64,000 nucleotides of DNA from an uncultured cyanobacterium (GTDB lineage: Bacteria > Cyanobacteriota > Cyanobacteriia > Thermostichales > Thermostichaceae). The notes under the pieces are model-generated. The model saw nothing but the letters and a program-made list of their open reading frames with translations. It ran no database searches and was not told the DNA's origin. Position 1 is the first letter of the stretch. Each line of letters opens with the position of its first letter. Below, piece by piece: positions 1-8,657 of this stretch. A program made the translations under genes and the position numbers. The stretch covers positions 1 through 64,000 of the forward strand of contig CALFBB010000025.1 of NCBI GenBank assembly GCA_937944885.1, in the 5' to 3' direction.

Positions 1-2
1 GT

Positions 3-231
3 CGCCGCCACATCCACGAACATCCCGTGCAGAAGGCCATCCGTGTAGCGGTGCAGGCGGCCGGCATCCCTCAGCGGGTCGGCCCCCACACCCTCCGCCA
101 CTCATCTCCTCGAGGCGCATGACGACATCCGCACGGTGCAGGAACTCCTTGGGCATTAGGACGTGAAGACGGCCATGATCCCCACCCATGTCCTCTAGCG
201 CGGCGGTTTGGCCGTGCGCAGCCCGTTGGAC
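3..231 (+). pseudogene. Decayed integron-type tyrosine recombinase, C-terminal fragment
   Basis: Frame 3 reads through a recombinase C-terminal region with the catalytic motif HTLRH at 87-101. The match then jumps to frame 1 at about 106 (a small deletion of the Phe-Ala-Thr-His region), continuing as LLEAHDDIRTVQELLGH, then DVKTAMIPTHVL and RGGLAVRSPLD. In-frame TAG stops lie at 157-159 and 196-198, where the family has Lys and Asn. The catalytic Tyr position (normally IYTHVL) reads IPTHVL, so Tyr is displaced or lost. The pattern LLGH-DVKT-MIYTHVLNRGG-GVRSPLD is typical of integron/chromosomal IntI-like integrases. One frameshift and two stops make this a dead gene; its 5' part lies outside the window. 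Confidence 0.8.
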
Positions 232-573
232 GATGAGCCTCGATAGGTTGCTGCCGGCGAAGAGAGCCTGCGCGCCTGACGATGACTTCGATGGCGTGCC
301 GGCGCCAAATGGGCGCAAGAACGCACGGACGGGCGCCGAGCCAACACGCACGGGAGATGCTTGCCCTACCGCCGCCCGGTACGCTCACATCACCTAGCTG
401 ATCGCCCACCTTCATTTGCATCCATTACAACTTGCGCGCAGATCACACGACACATTGCCCCTAGCGTCAATCCCTCGCCCAGGTGCGACAGAGGGACTGC
501 AGAAGTGCAGGAGGTGATTGCTAAGAGGGCTGTATCGTTCAAGCCGGCCTGGGTTGTTTGGGGCAAAACCTAA
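232..573. other. No gene seen; non-coding flank of the integrase remnant
   Basis: About 340 bases lie between the recombinase remnant and the aldo/keto reductase. Short open frames exist on both strands, but none resembles a protein family or has a convincing ribosome binding site. The first 880 bases contain no GGATCC, which otherwise occurs about every 375 bases. With the integrase scar, this suggests DNA of foreign origin. I see no clear attC-like element. Confidence 0.5.
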
Positions 574-615
574 GATGCAGAATGTCATGCTTTAGATGCA
601 GAATGTCATGCTTTA
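574..615 (+). repeat. 21-bp tandem duplication over the start codon of the aldo/keto reductase
   Basis: Two perfect 21-bp copies (574-594 and 595-615) each contain the start ATGCAGAATGTC. The upstream copy reads ATG-CAG-AAT-GTC-ATG-CTT then TAG, a six-codon decoy peptide that stops exactly where the second copy restarts the same six residues and continues into the gene. Because 21 is a multiple of three, both copies share a frame and only the TAG separates them. Confidence 0.85.
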
Positions 616-1735
616 CCGCCGGTTTGGGCGCACTGAACAGCAGATTTCTGTTTTCTCCTTGGGCAGTATGCGCTTGGTGAATGTACCCCCTGCTCAGGCT
701 CAGGCTACTGTCGAGGCTGCTATTGCGGTCGGTATCAACCATATTGAGACAGCACAAGCTTATGGTCATGCGGAAGCACTCTTGGGTCAAATTCTGTCAG
801 CATTACCCATTTCACGCCACCGCCTGATTCTAACCAGTAAATTAACACCCACAGCCGATTCGCAAGACCGCTTGAGGGAGCATCTACAGGGATCCCTGAC
901 TCGCTTGCGGGTGGATTACTTGGATCAATTTGCTTTTCATGGCATCAATCGACCCGAACATCTGCAGTGGGTACTGCAGGAGGGGTTGCCGGTACTGCGA
1001 CAGGCGCAGCAAGAGGGCTGGGTGCGGTACATCGGCTTTTCCACCCATGGATCTTTGGATTTGATCCTGCAGGCCATTCAAACGGGATGTTTTGATTTTG
1101 TGAATTTGCACTACCACTTTTTCCAGCAGCACAATCAGCCTGTCCTAGAAGCAGCCAGCCAGCAAGATATGGGGGTTTTTATCATTTCTCCTGCCGATAA
1201 GGGGGGAATGCTTTATCGGCCGCCGCAACGCTTACAAGAAGCCTGCCAGCCCTTTAGCCCATTGGAGTTTGCCTACCGTTTTTTGCTGGCTAACCCGCGT
1301 ATTCACACCCTGAGTTTGGGTATTACCCACCCGCAAGAGTTGCAGACAGCTTTGGCCAGTTTACGGGATCCGGAACGGTGGTGGGTGGAGGGTCTTCGCG
1401 TGCAGAAACGGTTACAGGAAGCAGAAGAGCAGCGCCTCGGCTCGACGCGCTGTGCTCAATGCTACGCCTGTTTACCCTGTCCGGAAGGGATCCACATTCC
1501 TGAGGTGTTGCGCTTGAGAAACTTGGCACTTGCCCATGATATGACTGAGTTTGGCCAGTACCGCTACAACATGTTTGGCCAGGCCGGCCATTGGTTCCCG
1601 GGAGTAACAGCGGATCACTGTAGTGAGTGTGGAGACTGTCTACCCCGCTGCCCGGAACAGCTGCCGATCCCAGATTTGTTAGCAGAGACACACCGACTCT
1701 TACACCGTGCCCCAATTCGGCGGCTCTGGGAATAG
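596..1735 (+). CDS. Aldo/keto reductase with C-terminal 4Fe-4S ferredoxin domain
   Basis: A 379-residue soluble oxidoreductase of the ferredoxin-like aldo/keto reductase group (COG1453 type). The N-terminal TIM barrel begins YRRFGRTEQQISVFSLGSMR. Tetrad-like residues are an acid/Tyr pair in INHIETAQAYG (Glu where Asp is usual), Lys in LTSKL, and His in FAFHGIN. The C-terminus holds two Cys clusters, C286/C289/C292/C296 and C342/C345/C348/C352, each CxxCxxCxxxC, suited to two 4Fe-4S clusters. Substrate unknown; electron transfer from ferredoxin is plausible. The start at 596 follows a 21-bp tandem duplication that leaves an abortive copy of the start just upstream. It sits alone, convergent with ctaB. 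Confidence 0.88.
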   Translation: MQNVMLYRRFGRTEQQISVFSLGSMRLVNVPPAQAQATVEAAIAVGINHIETAQAYGHAEALLGQILSALPISRHRLILTSKLTPTADSQDRLREHLQGSLTRLRVDYLDQFAFHGINRPEHLQWVLQEGLPVLRQAQQEGWVRYIGFSTHGSLDLILQAIQTGCFDFVNLHYHFFQQHNQPVLEAASQQDMGVFIISPADKGGMLYRPPQRLQEACQPFSPLEFAYRFLLANPRIHTLSLGITHPQELQTALASLRDPERWWVEGLRVQKRLQEAEEQRLGSTRCAQCYACLPCPEGIHIPEVLRLRNLALAHDMTEFGQYRYNMFGQAGHWFPGVTADHCSECGDCLPRCPEQLPIPDLLAETHRLLHRAPIRRLWE

Positions 1736-1875
1736 GGAATGTGCTCCGTATCTGCAGATTGGACCGGAGGAACGTCTGGTCGGCCCAAGAGCCCCAAACA
1801 GCAGAGCAAGATATGAAGATCAATAAAGATTAATAAGTTAATAATCTTGAAAGACTCGACGGCTTTATCAACACC

Positions 1876-2883
1876 TCAGCTCAGGGATCCGATCCAGGCG
1901 GTGTAGATGCTTCGTAGGGACGTCGTCACTTGTCCCCAAAGGGTATGAGTCCAGGACAAACCATCCAAGCCCATCGCCCCACACAGCAGCAGCAGGTAGA
2001 GGTTGGCAAACCCAAACAGAGATGCGGCTCGCTCCCGATCCTGGGGAGCCTGAAGCAGTTGTACCGCCTTCCAAATGAACAGGGCTCCAAGTAGACCAGC
2101 AACACCCAGGTAAAAGGCTCCCAGTACCTGTAAGGGGTAAACCAGCAACAGGCTCACCGGCACAATCAACAGAGCATAGAGCAAAATCTGGAGAGCCGTG
2201 TGGGTTTCTCCGGCCACCACCGGTAACATCGGCACCCCGGCACGGGCGTAGTCCTCCTGCTTCAAAATGGCTAGGGCCCAGAAGTGGGGCGGTGTCCACA
2301 GGAAAATAATGGCAAACAGCACCCAAGCCGCCCAGCTCAGTTCACCGGTGGCCGCTGCCCAGCCCACCAAGGGAGGGATCGCCCCTGCTGCCCCGCCGAT
2401 GACAATGTTTTGGGTGCTAGAGCGCTTTAACCAATGAGTGTAAACCCCTACGTACACCAGGATCCCGGCCATGGCCAAACCAGCAGCCAGCCCATTGGTA
2501 AAAACAGCCAGTAGGCCGAAAGCAGCCAAAGCCAGGATCCCGGCAAAAATCAGAGCATCGCGGGCCTGAATGCGACCAGAGGGTAAAGGGCGGTGGCGGG
2601 TTCGCTCCATCAGCCGATCAATATCTGAGTCATACACCATGTTGATGGTATTGGCAGCCGCAGCCGCCATGCCTCCCCCCAGGAGAGTAATGGCAAACCT
2701 AACCGGATCGGTATTGCCCGCTATCCACATGGCCCCTGCCGTGGTCATTAACAACAGAGCAATAATCTTTGGCTTGACTAACTGACTGTAGCTGCGAAGG
2801 ACCTGAGGTACGGTTTGGTGATGGCGAGTTTGAAAAGGGATCCGCGTTGACTGACCTTGGAAAACATCTTGCATGGAACTCAC
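1876..2883 (-). CDS. ctaB: Protoheme IX farnesyltransferase (heme O synthase)
   Basis: A polytopic membrane prenyltransferase of the UbiA superfamily, 335 residues. It transfers a farnesyl group to protoheme IX to make heme O, the precursor of heme A for cytochrome c oxidase. The first Asp-rich motif is in [20 protein letters not shown]; the second region is around [21 protein letters not shown]. Multiple hydrophobic helices follow a short polar N-terminus. The GTG start at 2883 overlaps the ctaA stop by four bases (GTGA), so the two are translationally coupled with ctaA first. An ATG lies three codons further in. The pair is divergent from ctaCDE, the usual cyanobacterial arrangement. Confidence 0.95.
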   Translation of the reverse strand: MSSMQDVFQGQSTRIPFQTRHHQTVPQVLRSYSQLVKPKIIALLLMTTAGAMWIAGNTDPVRFAITLLGGGMAAAAANTINMVYDSDIDRLMERTRHRPLPSGRIQARDALIFAGILALAAFGLLAVFTNGLAAGLAMAGILVYVGVYTHWLKRSSTQNIVIGGAAGAIPPLVGWAAATGELSWAAWVLFAIIFLWTPPHFWALAILKQEDYARAGVPMLPVVAGETHTALQILLYALLIVPVSLLLVYPLQVLGAFYLGVAGLLGALFIWKAVQLLQAPQDRERAASLFGFANLYLLLLCGAMGLDGLSWTHTLWGQVTTSLRSIYTAWIGSLS

Positions 2884-3896
2884 TCACTGGTAATTTCTGC
2901 TGTCACGGCCACTTGCTTCCGATCCACCGGAGAAAGTCTTTCCCCGTTACGGCTAGCCCTGCGTTGCATCTGCCAAGCCAGCACCGTGAAGCCTACTAGA
3001 CAGCCCAACAAAGCCGCTCCGACCATCTGATGGGCTACCGTTAAGGGTTCTACCTGCAGCCGGTAACGATAGGTGAGAATGCCGATCCCCACTTGGGCCA
3101 GCAAAATCAGCACGGCCGAGTGACTAAAGACCTTCAGGATTTTCGGGATCCGTTTGCGCCTCAGGGCGGTACCTACTGCAACCATCAGTACCCCAACCGT
3201 GGCGGGGACTACCCCTAACAGATGGCCATTCATCACACCACACAGCTCTCCAGCAGCAAAGCACTGGTGCAAAGCCCACTGGGAAGCCACCAAGGCCCCC
3301 AAAAGGCTCTGGCCGTATACCAGCAACACGGCGACCCCACCAAGCCAGGGTAGATACCCCACCGATCCCGGTTGCTCAGACCCTTCAGAGACCGGAGTAA
3401 AACCAGGCAAAACCGCCAGCCCCAGGGTAAGGAGCGTAGCAAAAAACAATAACCCCGTGCCCAAGTGAGCCGTGACAATGTCGAAGCGCAATAGCTCCGT
3501 AACCGTCAGCCCCCCAAGGATCCCTTGCACCAAAATCAGCCCAAACGCAAAACTCAAGCCCCAGGGCAACCCAGCGGACAAAGACCGGCGCTTCAACCAG
3601 GCAAACCCCATTAAGGTCAGTGTTGCCAATCCCACCCCAGCAGCCACTACGCGGTGAAACCATTCTAGAAACACCTGCAAGTTCATCTGCTGGCTAGGCA
3701 CAATTTCCCCATAGCACAGAGGCCAATCCGGACAAGACAGACCCGCATTCATGACCCGAGTAGCACTGCCCAAGCCCATGAGTAGCCAGGTGGCCACTGC
3801 CAGCCCTAGCAACACCCGTCCCATACGCTGGGAAAGCAAGCCAGAGGGTGAACAATCACGATAGGAAGGTTGAGATTGAGAAATCGAAGAATCCAT
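2880..3896 (-). CDS. ctaA: Heme A synthase (COX15/CtaA family)
   Basis: A 338-residue integral membrane protein that oxidises heme O to heme A for aa3-type oxidase. Visible family signatures are [21 protein letters not shown] near the N-terminus, with conserved Cys residues, and the heme-ligand His motifs [11 protein letters not shown] and, later, TAHLGTG and VAHQMVG. About eight hydrophobic helices are apparent. I place the start at the ATG at 3896; an in-frame TTG at 3929 would add 11 residues, and neither has a strong Shine-Dalgarno. It is upstream of and coupled to ctaB. The promoter must lie between 3900 and 4130, shared back-to-back with ctaC. Confidence 0.93.
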   Translation of the reverse strand: MDSSISQSQPSYRDCSPSGLLSQRMGRVLLGLAVATWLLMGLGSATRVMNAGLSCPDWPLCYGEIVPSQQMNLQVFLEWFHRVVAAGVGLATLTLMGFAWLKRRSLSAGLPWGLSFAFGLILVQGILGGLTVTELLRFDIVTAHLGTGLLFFATLLTLGLAVLPGFTPVSEGSEQPGSVGYLPWLGGVAVLLVYGQSLLGALVASQWALHQCFAAGELCGVMNGHLLGVVPATVGVLMVAVGTALRRKRIPKILKVFSHSAVLILLAQVGIGILTYRYRLQVEPLTVAHQMVGAALLGCLVGFTVLAWQMQRRASRNGERLSPVDRKQVAVTAEITSE

Positions 3897-4104
3897 CACA
3901 GAAAAAAAGAGGTTATTAAACCCAGCCAAAACTTCAGATCACCAGGTCAGATCAGAGGAGGACACCTCTTTAATGAATCCTAAAAGCAGTTTTGCGGAGA
4001 GCGAAGGCTTTTTAAGATTTTCTTTGAGACCATCACCCCAGGGTGACTTGGAATCCCAGCCCCAATTCTTCTCCAATTCTGAAGAGATCCATAAGTCTCT
4101 TTAA

Positions 4105-4131
4105 TTGCCTGCAACCTCTGTGATCTATAAA
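4105..4131 (+). promoter_or_regulatory. Candidate sigma-70 type promoter for ctaCDE
   Basis: TTGCCT at 4105-4110 and TATAAA at 4126-4131 form a -35/-10 pair with a short 15-base spacer. Transcription would begin near 4138, downstream of the ATG at 4131. That argues for an internal start for ctaC. This is sequence-based inference only. Confidence 0.4.
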
Positions 4132-4223
4132 TGGAGAGGCTACACCTGGCTAGGCCAAGATCCGTTGGGTATCTTTGGATCCCTGTTAAGGTGGATGTAC
4201 CTTGCATTGGGTGGACAATAGTC

Positions 4224-5195
4224 GTGAGTGCGCTTAGCAACATCATTTTGGTTGGTATCGGGATCCTCCTGACCGTTACCAGTCTTTGGTACGGGCAAAA
4301 CCATCATCTTCTTCCGGCATCAGCTGCCAATTCTGCCCCTCTGTTCGATAGCCTCTTTAACAGCACCCTCACCATTGCCACCGGCATTTTTCTGATCGTG
4401 CAGGGGGTACTGATCTACACAGCTATTCGCTACCGCAAACGCCGTGGTGACTGGGGGGACGGGGATCCCAACCATGGCAATGTCCTCCTGGAAATTGTCT
4501 GGACAGCCATACCGGCTGTGATCATCCTCTGGCTAGGGTTATCCAGCCTGGATGTATATCAGGCTATTAATGGCGGTGTTGGTATGGGTGGACATACCCA
4601 CTCTGGGATGGCTGCCTCTGAGATGACCATGGCCATGGAGGAGCCTGACCATGGAGCGGCAGATTCCGGCTATGCCTACACGCCTGTGGTGGTTCCCGGT
4701 AAGGAGGTGGGCAAACCGGAGTTGGTTGTACAGGTGCAGGGGATGCAGTATGCCTGGGTGTTTACCTATCCTGAGTCAGGGTTAGTAGCGGGTGAGTTGC
4801 ACCTGCCCCTCAATAAGCGGGTTCGTCTGGAGATGACGGCTCTCGATGTGAACCATGCCTTCTGGGTACCTCAGTTTCGCCTCAAGCAGGATGTTATCCC
4901 TGGGCGGGAGACCTATCTGGAGTTTGTGCCGAGCCAGTTAGGGGAGTACCCGATCATCTGTGCTGAGTTGTGTGGCCCTTATCACGGGGTAATGGCTGGT
5001 CAGTTGTTTGTGGAAACTCCAGAAGCGTTTGAGCGTTGGCAGCAAGAGCAGATTCTAGCCACCCGTCCTGACGACAGCACTCTGGCTCTGGCTCCTCAAT
5101 CTGAATCTGCCTTTGCCAGGGCACAGCAGCAACGGCTGGGGATCCCAGCGGATATCCACCAAGCTCTGCAGCAGGGATCCCAGTTTTCCGGCTAG
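4224..5195 (+). CDS. ctaC: Cytochrome c oxidase subunit II (CuA subunit)
   Basis: Subunit II accepts electrons from cytochrome c6 or plastocyanin at the CuA site. Two N-terminal membrane helices (VGIGILLTVTSLWYG and TIATGIFLIVQGVLIYTAI) precede a soluble cupredoxin domain. CuA ligands are visible in CAELCGPYHGVM (C246, C250, H254 from this start), together with the aromatic GMQYAWVF. Between helix 2 and the cupredoxin core lies a Met/His-rich loop (GMGGHTHSGMAASEM, MAMEEPDHG). The start is uncertain: the frame opens at an ATG at 4131, but homologues begin near the first helix and the candidate -10 box overlaps 4131, so I prefer GTG 4224 (GTG 4191 is possible). It heads the ctaCDE operon. Confidence 0.9.
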   Translation: MSALSNIILVGIGILLTVTSLWYGQNHHLLPASAANSAPLFDSLFNSTLTIATGIFLIVQGVLIYTAIRYRKRRGDWGDGDPNHGNVLLEIVWTAIPAVIILWLGLSSLDVYQAINGGVGMGGHTHSGMAASEMTMAMEEPDHGAADSGYAYTPVVVPGKEVGKPELVVQVQGMQYAWVFTYPESGLVAGELHLPLNKRVRLEMTALDVNHAFWVPQFRLKQDVIPGRETYLEFVPSQLGEYPIICAELCGPYHGVMAGQLFVETPEAFERWQQEQILATRPDDSTLALAPQSESAFARAQQQRLGIPADIHQALQQGSQFSG

Positions 5196-5318
5196 ACAGA
5201 TTCGGCTAGACAGATCGGACGAGACAAACCAGACAAGCATGAATTCATGAATTGTCTCTGATGTTTTTAGAGATTGGGGTATCCCTTTCCTCTTGCGCCC
5301 TTTAGGAGCACATTTGTC

Positions 5319-7037
5319 ATGACCCAGTTATACGAAAATCCAAACCTGGCTTCTGCTTCTTCAGCATCTTCTTTAGTCAAGATAGAGTTGTTGTCTGAAC
5401 CTTGGTGGCGCTTCTTTACCTTCTCCACGGACCATAAGGTGATTGGGATCCAATACTTGGTCACCACCTTTTTCTTTTATCTGGTGGGAGGAGCACTGGC
5501 GACGGCAGTACGAGCAGAATTGGCCACCCCAGAGGCGGACTTTTTGGGATTTGAGCGCTATAACGGCGCTTTTACCGTCCATGCCACGATCATGATCTTT
5601 TTGTGGATTGTGCCGGCTCTGGTGGGGGGCTTTGGCAACTACCTGGTGCCGTTGATGATCGGGGCGCGGGATATGGCCTTTCCCAAGCTGAATGCGGTGG
5701 CCTTTTGGATGATCCCACCCACTGGGATCCTGTTGCTGGTGAGCCTGTTAACGGAAGCACCGGCGGCAGGGTGGACTTCCTATCCTCCCCTCAGTTTGAT
5801 CAGCGGCAAGCTGGGAGAGGAGCTGTGGATTCTAAGTATTTTGCTGGGGGGAACCTCTTCCATTTTGGCGGCGGTCAATTTCTTCGTTACCATTCTCAAA
5901 ATGCGCATGCCAGGGATGAAGCTGGAGGATATGCCCCTCTTTTGCTGGGCAATGCTGGCCACTTCGGTCTTAACTTTAATCGCCACACCCGTTCTGGCAG
6001 GGGCCTTGATCCTGCTCAGCTTTGATCTGTTGGCCGGAACAGCCTTTTTTAACCCTACCGGCGGCGGGGATCCGGTGGTGTACCAGCACATGTTCTGGTT
6101 TTACTCCCATCCAGCGGTTTACATCATGATCTTGCCGGTCTTTGGCATGATCTCAGAGATTTTACCGGTACACGCTCGCAAGCCGATTTTTGCCTATAAA
6201 GCCATTGCCTATTCCAGCTTGGCCATCTGCTTTCTGGGGTTGATTGTTTGGGCCCACCACATGTTCACCAGTGGTACCCCAGATTGGATGCGGGTGTTCT
6301 TTATGATTGCCACCATGGCCATTGCCGTGCCGACAGGCATTAAGGTCTTTAGCTGGCTGGCCACCTTGTGGGGGGGCAAAATCCGCTTTACCTCCGCCAT
6401 GTTGTTTGGTATGGGTTTTGTCTCTATGTTTGTGGTTGGGGGCCTGAGCGGTATTATCCTTGCTTCTGTGCCGCTGGATATTCACGTTCATGACACCTAC
6501 TTTGTGGTGGCCCACCTGCACTATGTGTTGTTTGGGGGCAGTGTGTTTGGCATTTATGCCGGTCTATACCATTGGTTTCCCAAAATGACCGGTCGGATGC
6601 TGAATGAATTTTGGGGGCGGGTCCATTTTGTTCTTACCTTTGTCGGCTTTAATATCTGCTTTTTGCCGATGCATAAGCTGGGTCTGATGGGGATGCCGCG
6701 GCGGGTGGCTCAGTATGATCCGCAATTTGCCGATCTCAACTGGATTAGCTCGGTGGGAGCCTTTATCTTGGCTATCTCCACCCTGCCCTTCCTGTTTAAT
6801 GCCATTTACTCTTGGCTGGCAGGGCCAAAAGCTGGAGACAATCCCTGGGAAGCTCTGAGCCTGGAGTGGACAACCACCTCCCCCCCACCCCACCAAAACT
6901 TTTATGGGGATCCGATTTTGCTGACGGGCCCCTATGACTACGGCACCCATAGCAAAGAAACTCTGGACTATTTTGCGAGCCAATTAAAAACTTTGCGGGA
7001 GCTAGCGCTGATGGACACAGAAGCTCCCCACTCCTAG
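5319..7037 (+). CDS. ctaD: Cytochrome c oxidase subunit I (heme a / heme a3-CuB)
   Basis: The catalytic core of the terminal oxidase, 572 residues with about twelve membrane helices. Seen directly: the heme a ligand in FTVHATIM (H88); the CuB/Tyr cross-link region WFYSHPAVYI (H264 and following Tyr); the two CuB His in WAHHMFTSG (H313, H314); and HDTYFVVAHLHYV (about 391-403) with the remaining heme a and a3 ligands. These ligands mark a true oxygen reductase of the aa3 type. The start at ATG 5319 has AGGAG at 5303-5307; an in-frame extension to 5274 lacks such support. It lies between ctaC and ctaE and is probably co-transcribed with them. Confidence 0.97.
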   Translation: MTQLYENPNLASASSASSLVKIELLSEPWWRFFTFSTDHKVIGIQYLVTTFFFYLVGGALATAVRAELATPEADFLGFERYNGAFTVHATIMIFLWIVPALVGGFGNYLVPLMIGARDMAFPKLNAVAFWMIPPTGILLLVSLLTEAPAAGWTSYPPLSLISGKLGEELWILSILLGGTSSILAAVNFFVTILKMRMPGMKLEDMPLFCWAMLATSVLTLIATPVLAGALILLSFDLLAGTAFFNPTGGGDPVVYQHMFWFYSHPAVYIMILPVFGMISEILPVHARKPIFAYKAIAYSSLAICFLGLIVWAHHMFTSGTPDWMRVFFMIATMAIAVPTGIKVFSWLATLWGGKIRFTSAMLFGMGFVSMFVVGGLSGIILASVPLDIHVHDTYFVVAHLHYVLFGGSVFGIYAGLYHWFPKMTGRMLNEFWGRVHFVLTFVGFNICFLPMHKLGLMGMPRRVAQYDPQFADLNWISSVGAFILAISTLPFLFNAIYSWLAGPKAGDNPWEALSLEWTTTSPPPHQNFYGDPILLTGPYDYGTHSKETLDYFASQLKTLRELALMDTEAPHS

Positions 7038-7103
7038 CGAGGTTGCCACTTTGTCCTTTTGACTTTGTTTAGTAGCCCTTTTTGAACCCAACGGATACAG
7101 ACT

Positions 7104-7715
7104 ATGCAAGGATCCCTCGCCCCTGACATGCTGGTGGCTGGTCATACTCAGGCTAAGGCTGTCCATGCCGAGCACCCTGATCACCGGCTATTTGGTATTT
7201 TGGTGTTTCTGGTAGCGGAAGCCTGTCTTTTCTTGGGGTTGTTCATTGCCTATTTAGCCTTCAGCCTCAACTCTCCTGTCTGGCCTCCGGAAGGCACACC
7301 GGAGCGGGAATTGCTTCTGCCCGGTATCAATACCCTGATTTTGATTGGCAGCAGTTTTGTCATTCACCAGGCCAAACCTGCTATCAAGGCCAACAATGTT
7401 AGGGGTCTACGGCTGTGGTTTTCCCTCACGGCCCTGATGGGAGCGATTTTCTTGATGGGGCAGATCTATGAGTACAGCCATCTGGAGTTTGGTCTGACCA
7501 CCAACCTGTTTGCCAGTACCTTCTATGTTCTGACCGGGTTTCACGGTTTGCATGTGGCGGCAGGATTGCTGTTTATTCTGGCGGTGCTGTGGCGCTCCCT
7601 CAAACCCGGCCACTACAGCCCTGAGTATCACTTTGGGGTTGAGGCTGCTGAGGTGTACTGGCACTTTGTGGATGGGGTTTGGATTGTGTTGTTTGTTTTG
7701 CTCTATCTGCTCTAG
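7104..7715 (+). CDS. ctaE: Cytochrome c oxidase subunit III
   Basis: A 203-residue polytopic subunit that stabilises the oxidase core. Family motifs visible are HPDHRLFGILVFLVAEACLF in helix 1, the GQIYEYSHLEFG segment, LTGFHGLHVAAGLLF, and the C-terminal AAEVYWHFVDGVWIVLF. It has five hydrophobic helices, the short bacterial form. It follows ctaD by 66 bases and completes the ctaCDE operon. Together with the divergent ctaA/ctaB, all core genes for an aa3-type respiratory oxidase are present. No subunit IV-like gene is visible nearby. Confidence 0.95.
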   Translation: MQGSLAPDMLVAGHTQAKAVHAEHPDHRLFGILVFLVAEACLFLGLFIAYLAFSLNSPVWPPEGTPERELLLPGINTLILIGSSFVIHQAKPAIKANNVRGLRLWFSLTALMGAIFLMGQIYEYSHLEFGLTTNLFASTFYVLTGFHGLHVAAGLLFILAVLWRSLKPGHYSPEYHFGVEAAEVYWHFVDGVWIVLFVLLYLL

Positions 7716-7884
7716 GAGCAACCCAATTCCACCTTTCCCTCGGTAGAGACTGATTCTGGGATACGGTATCTGCTCAGGATGCCAACTTACAATCACCTCT
7801 GCTCCTTCCCATAGCCGTTGTGAGTTGCTGTTAAGGTTAGGTTGTCAAGCCAAAGTTAGTCTCGATGCCGGGTATACACACCTG

Positions 7885-8499
7885 CTAGCGCAGGGAAACT
7901 CCCAAATAGGCGGTATCGCAGATCTGACCGTCAGGTGGCAATACCCAGCCGGCATCTCCTTCCCGGGTAGGCCCATTTGAATGTGTTCCAGTTGCAAGGG
8001 AAACCAGGCAGGCCGGGGATCCCAGGCTGGTTTCCCGATAAAGCTCGCCACAAAGCAGGGGGTCGGTTGTTGGTACAGTTTTTGGTGGGGATCCCAGTTG
8101 TTCGATGTGCCCCTGATGAAACACGGTGATGGGGTTGCTCATGGTTAGAGCTTCTGCTAACTCATGGCTGACCTACAAGACAGCTGACCCGGTTTACGGG
8201 ATCCCATCTCGGGTGTTGCACCAAGTCCAGCGCCTCCTAGACCCGTTTTGGGTGCTCCTTGGCGGGGATGCCCCGAAGCATCAGGCTGTAGCCGGCAGGG
8301 TCTGCTACCGTCATGTGAGGGCATAGTCCTGAAATAGGGTGTTTACCTGCTGTTGGTGAGGGAGTCAGCCGGAGACATCCTGGCCGTTCAACTCCATTCG
8401 ACCTTGATCCAGACCTTCGAAGTCCGCGATCATCCGTAAACGCATGGTTCTACTCGATCCGGACGACTTCAACAACACTCCCCGCCCGCTGAATCCATC
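7885..8499 (-). pseudogene. Decayed PotA/FbpC-type ABC transporter ATPase
   Basis: Reading the minus strand from about 8499, a recognisable ATPase appears in pieces. A ruined Walker A region reads LLKSSGSSRTMRLRMIADFE, where the family has LLGPSGSGKTTTLRMIAGFE. It is followed by LDQGRMELNGQDVSG, a stop, VNTLFQDYAL with a frameshift, HMTVADPAGYSLMLRG, another stop, and RKPGQLS. The ABC signature and Walker B are deleted. The match resumes as VSHELAEALTMSNPITVFHQ then GHIEQLGSP. At least three stops or frame changes and an internal deletion of roughly 70 residues make it non-functional. The closest family by eye is spermidine/putrescine or iron importer ATPases. No permease or binding-protein partner remains nearby. 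Confidence 0.82.
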
Positions 8500-8570
8500 A
8501 AAGCCAATAAGTAAAGCCAACAAGTAAGAAAATCCTCATCACCCCACGCTTTTTGACCCCACGCTTTTTG
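8500..8570. repeat. Two small tandem duplications upstream of the 8658 gene
   Basis: AAAGCCAAYAAGT occurs twice in tandem (8500-8512, 8513-8525), followed shortly by two copies of ACCCCACGCTTTTTG (8541-8555, 8556-8570). Both pairs look like recent slippage or duplication scars in the non-coding DNA between the ATPase remnant and the next gene. Confidence 0.75.
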
Positions 8571-8657
8571 TAGGAGGAGCAACACCTCCTGGAGTTGGGG
8601 ACTGAACTTGCCGAGAAGCTCTGTCATAATAGGTCGGCTTAGGTGTGAGAAGTAGGA

